NCBI GenBank assembly: GCA_964406445.1
Contig: CAYORU010000022.1
Coordinates: forward strand, 1-59,447
Source: SG8-30 sp964406445
Lineage (GTDB): Bacteria; Pseudomonadota; Gammaproteobacteria; Steroidobacterales; Steroidobacteraceae
Length of the DNA: 59,447 nt
Reading direction: 5' to 3'
The notes beneath the pieces are model-generated. The model did not search any database. It was not told the DNA's origin and saw only the letters and a program-made list of their open reading frames with translations. A program made the position numbers and the translations under genes. Below, piece after piece: positions 56,871-59,447 of the stretch; position 1 is the stretch's first letter; every line of letters starts with the position of its first letter.

Positions 56871-59447
56871 GGCGTCCCTTTTCCGCCGCTGCGGGCGGCC
56901 CATTCCTGGAACAATTCGTCGCGGCTCCTGAGCCCCGTGCGCGGCAGCGCGTGGTTCAGCACGTAGTTCGCGCCGGCGTGGGTGTTGTCCCACATCGCCT
57001 GGTGCGCCTGCGGCAGCTCGCCCCAGGGCACCACGGCGGGCGGCGAGACCTCGAGCTGGCCGGCCGCGACCATGTCGTTCATCCGCGTGACCTCGAAGGC
57101 GTTGCACAGGTGCGTGCCCTTGATGGCGGCCGTCGGCATGAGCACGCGGCGCTGGCGCATCCAGACCTGCGGCGCATAGAAGGTGTAGCGCCGGCCGCCC
57201 ATGTCCTCGCAGTAGACGACGCGCCCGGTGTGCGGCTTGACGAGCGAGGTGCTGGCGGCGAGCGCGTCGTGGCCGGCCCGCTCGATGACGAGGTCCGGAT
57301 AGCCGCGCGGGTTGTCGACCGAGCGCAGGTAGCGGCCGATGGCGCCGCCGAAGGGCTTCATCGTCCGGTCCTGGTAGCGGCGCACGGCCTCCTTGAAGGC
57401 CTCCGTCTCGCGCTTGGCGTCCGGCATCGCCGGCAGCGCCGAAGGCCACTCGAAGTCGGCGCCCTCGCGTCGCGCGATGTCCTCGAGGGAGACCACGCCG
57501 CGCACCGCGTCGCCGAAGCCGAGCGACTGCACGAACTCGCGCTGCGCATCGGTCGCGGTCGCGACCACGAGCCGTGCGCCCATCGCGCGCACCGCCTCGA
57601 TCGCCTCGAGGCCGACCGGGTCGAGCAGGCCGTCCTCGCCGGCGCCGCGGCCCGCCTCGCCCACGCCGTAGTAGAGCAGCACCGCCTCTCCGCCGCGCAG
57701 TCCTGCGCGGCGCAGCATCTCCTCGGGCGAGGCGCGGCCGGGCTTGCCGACGAAGGAGAACCAGTAGCCGCTGGTCGCGCCGTAGAAGGCGAGCGTGCCG
57801 CCCTCCGCCAGCAGCTGGAAGGAGCGCGGGAAGGCCTCCTGGCCCGCGTGCGAGACGGCGTAGTCCGCGAGCCGCCCGCCGGCCTGGGCGCGGAAGGCCT
57901 CGAGGATCGGTTCGCCGGCGGCCACCCAGGCCGCGATCGCCTCGGCGCCCTCGGGCACCGGCGTGAAGGCCTTCGCCCAGCGTGGGTCCTTGCGGTCGAT
58001 CGCCCCCGTGGCGCCCTGGGACTTCACGAACTCGGCGCGCGCGCGGCTCGAGACGAGCCCGATGGCGGCCAGCCCGCCCTTCGCCGCCGCCTTCAGGGCC
58101 TCGAGGCCGGTGCCAGTGGCCGCGCCCTCGACGAAGATGCTGCGCCGCGGCTCGATCGCGAGCGTGGTGTAGAGCGCGCGGGTGATGGTGCCGAGGTTCA
58201 GCACGTAGGAGCCGGCCTGCTCGAGCGTGAGGTCGGACGGCACCGGGTGCAGCTGCGGGCCCTGCACCACGAGGAACTGCTGGTGGCTGCCGGTGTCGGT
58301 CTGGTAGCCCTGGATGTTGAAGCCGGCGTACATGGGGTCCTGGCCGGCGTAGGGCGAGAGCAGGTCGCTCTGGCCGCTGTAGATCACGACCAGCTCGCCG
58401 AGGCGCAGCCGGCCCTCGCGCTTGAGCTCGCTGCCGAGCGCGGCGACGAGGCCGACGCCGCCGGAGCCGGTGACCTGCCAGTCGAGGTCGTGGTTGTCGA
58501 AGGGCGAGACCGGGATGCCGGTGATGGCCCAGATGTCGTTGAAGTTGACCTCGGACGTCAGCACGTAGACGAGCGCCTCGTTCGGGCCCGGCGAATCCAC
58601 CGGCAGCACGATCTCGCGCTCGACGTCCTTCGGCAGGCCGTGGTCGGGAGCGCCGGTCGCGGGGTCGCGCACCACCGCGTGGCCGTACTGCCACTTCGGC
58701 AGCGGCGTGAAGCCCGGATAGAACGGGCTCCCGACCGGCAGCAGCTGGCCTTCTGCCTCGAGCGCCGGGCGCTCGGAAGCGACCGGCGTCGACGGCCGGC
58801 GCACGGGCAGCGGCGCGCTCTGCTTGTCGAAGAAGGCCTGGATGCCCGCCTTGCCGCCGGCCGGGTCCACGATCGCTTCCGCGAACAGGCGCGCCTCGCG
58901 CTCGAGGCCCTTCGCGACGCCCTGCGTCCAGCCGGTGCCGAGCGCGTCGAGGATGCGCGCCGCCGTCGCCGCGCGGCCCACCCGCTCCGCCTGCGCGAGC
59001 AGGCGCTTCGACTCGGCGTCGGCGAGCGCGGCGTCGAGGGACCCGGGACCCGGCCCGCGCCAGGCCTCGGCGAGCGCACGCCGCGCGGCGAAGCCCCGGG
59101 CGACCACGCCGTCGCCGGCCGGCGCGCGCACGTACTCCGCGGCGAGCCTGAGCGCGAGCGTCACCACGTCCTCGGCGCCGCCGGCCAGGCCGTCGAGCAG
59201 GCCGTCCGCGAGCAGGTCGTCGGCGCCGCAGCTGCGTCCGCCGAGCACGAATTCGAGCGCGCGCACCAGTGGCCGCGCGTGGCCGGCCGCGGCCAGCAGA
59301 CGCGGCAGGCGCTGCGTGCCGCCGTAGCCGGGCAGCAGCTTGAGCCGCACCTCCGGCTGCCCGAAGGTCGCGGTGGGCTCCGCGAAGCGCAGGTGGCAGG
59401 CCAGCGCGAACTCCATGCCGCCGCCGAGCGCGACGCCGTTGATCGCG
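56867..59447 (-). CDS. pcs: Propionyl-CoA synthase, C-terminal part (dehydratase and reductase domains), 5' end outside window
   Basis: The frame is open to the window edge; about 859 residues are visible of an expected about 1800. It begins within an enoyl-CoA hydratase/crotonase domain (AINGVALGGGMEFALACHLR; FGQPEVRLKLLPGYGGTQRLPRLL). After a linker it continues as a medium-chain acrylyl-CoA reductase (LTSEVNFNDIWAITGIP ... DLDWQVTGSGGVGLVAALG ... IFVEGAATGTGLEALKAAAKGG). Propionyl-CoA synthase converts 3-hydroxypropionate, ATP, CoA and NADPH to propionyl-CoA; the CoA-ligase domain would lie outside the window. A stand-alone hydratase-reductase cannot be excluded. Coupled to mcr by ATGA. 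Confidence 0.93.
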   Translation of the reverse strand, partial: AINGVALGGGMEFALACHLRFAEPTATFGQPEVRLKLLPGYGGTQRLPRLLAAAGHARPLVRALEFVLGGRSCGADDLLADGLLDGLAGGAEDVVTLALRLAAEYVRAPAGDGVVARGFAARRALAEAWRGPGPGSLDAALADAESKRLLAQAERVGRAATAARILDALGTGWTQGVAKGLEREARLFAEAIVDPAGGKAGIQAFFDKQSAPLPVRRPSTPVASERPALEAEGQLLPVGSPFYPGFTPLPKWQYGHAVVRDPATGAPDHGLPKDVEREIVLPVDSPGPNEALVYVLTSEVNFNDIWAITGIPVSPFDNHDLDWQVTGSGGVGLVAALGSELKREGRLRLGELVVIYSGQSDLLSPYAGQDPMYAGFNIQGYQTDTGSHQQFLVVQGPQLHPVPSDLTLEQAGSYVLNLGTITRALYTTLAIEPRRSIFVEGAATGTGLEALKAAAKGGLAAIGLVSSRARAEFVKSQGATGAIDRKDPRWAKAFTPVPEGAEAIAAWVAAGEPILEAFRAQAGGRLADYAVSHAGQEAFPRSFQLLAEGGTLAFYGATSGYWFSFVGKPGRASPEEMLRRAGLRGGEAVLLYYGVGEAGRGAGEDGLLDPVGLEAIEAVRAMGARLVVATATDAQREFVQSLGFGDAVRGVVSLEDIARREGADFEWPSALPAMPDAKRETEAFKEAVRRYQDRTMKPFGGAIGRYLRSVDNPRGYPDLVIERAGHDALAASTSLVKPHTGRVVYCEDMGGRRYTFYAPQVWMRQRRVLMPTAAIKGTHLCNAFEVTRMNDMVAAGQLEVSPPAVVPWGELPQAHQAMWDNTHAGANYVLNHALPRTGLRSRDELFQEWAARSGGKGTP

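Noticed and set aside
56871..58694. Apparent 600-residue N-terminal extension of the mcr reading frame
   Set aside because: It is an antisense-free but out-of-frame overlap with pcs, low in normal protein composition (Arg/Ala/Gly-rich). The ATG at 56870 with ATGA coupling gives the family length.
1..59447. CRISPR array, tRNA, rRNA or riboswitch
   Set aside because: No regularly spaced repeats, cloverleaf-like sequences or known RNA signatures were seen by eye; a covariance-model scan was not possible here.

Overview
The window is GC-rich bacterial chromosome. It carries two large TonB-dependent receptors, lipoproteins, a Tat-type signal and proteobacterial regulator families (AraC with arabinose-binding-like domain, TetR, XRE). 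This points to a Gram-negative, most likely a (gamma)proteobacterium; no rRNA or other marker gene fixes the taxon. Hand counts on a few lines suggest about 60-63% GC at about 5-15 kb and about 70-78% GC in sampled lines from 27 kb on.

Layout. 1-4.0 kb: end of a TonB receptor gene translationally linked to an SMP-30-like beta-propeller, then a YCII-like and a DUF1330 protein. 4.1-5.2 kb: a membrane protein and a ComEA-like HhH protein. 5.3-14.9 kb: a probable defence island on the minus strand: PLD nuclease-helicase, GmrSD-like DUF262/HNH protein, a decayed HhH remnant, and a SprT-like protease overlapping a giant HIT-PLD-helicase-DUF3427 (SauUSI-like) protein. 15-17 kb: a broken UvrD/AddA-like nuclease-helicase tail and a NYN/PIN-like protein. 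17-25 kb: NmrA-like reductase and AraC regulator, two type II toxin-antitoxin pairs, an orphan BrnA, a VOC protein, DUF3224, a Tat-type amidase and an AAA/DUF4143 ATPase. 25.5-34.1 kb: a likely amide/ester catabolic block (TonB receptor, carboxylesterase, TetR, two-subunit N,N-dimethylformamidase-like enzyme, GPH-type transporter), followed by an 88%-identical 3' scrap of the amidase. 34-38.5 kb: YfcC-type transporter, SnoaL-cupin lipoprotein, beta-propeller protein, SOUL protein. 38.5-40.1 kb: a GNAT gene cleanly interrupted by an IS481-type element with a 6-bp target duplication. 40-46 kb: YtcJ-like amidohydrolase, LOG-family protein, and an MscS-like/MgtE-N-CBS/MgtE operon.

46-59.4 kb, all minus strand, is the most striking part: propionyl-CoA synthase (cut by the window edge) and bifunctional malonyl-CoA reductase, the two signature enzymes of the 3-hydroxypropionate route, lie directly upstream of an NAD(P)-linked [NiFe] hydrogenase cluster with two tandem, diverged HoxF subunits, then HoxU, HoxY, HoxH and the HoxW protease. 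HoxF copy 2 has Ala where NuoF/HoxF proteins have the second Glu of the CGEE motif, a residue that disfavours NADP(H). The suggested logic is H2-derived NADH plus NADPH feeding reduction of malonyl-CoA to propionyl-CoA. A perfect 26-bp inverted repeat between mcr and the hox genes may uncouple their expression.
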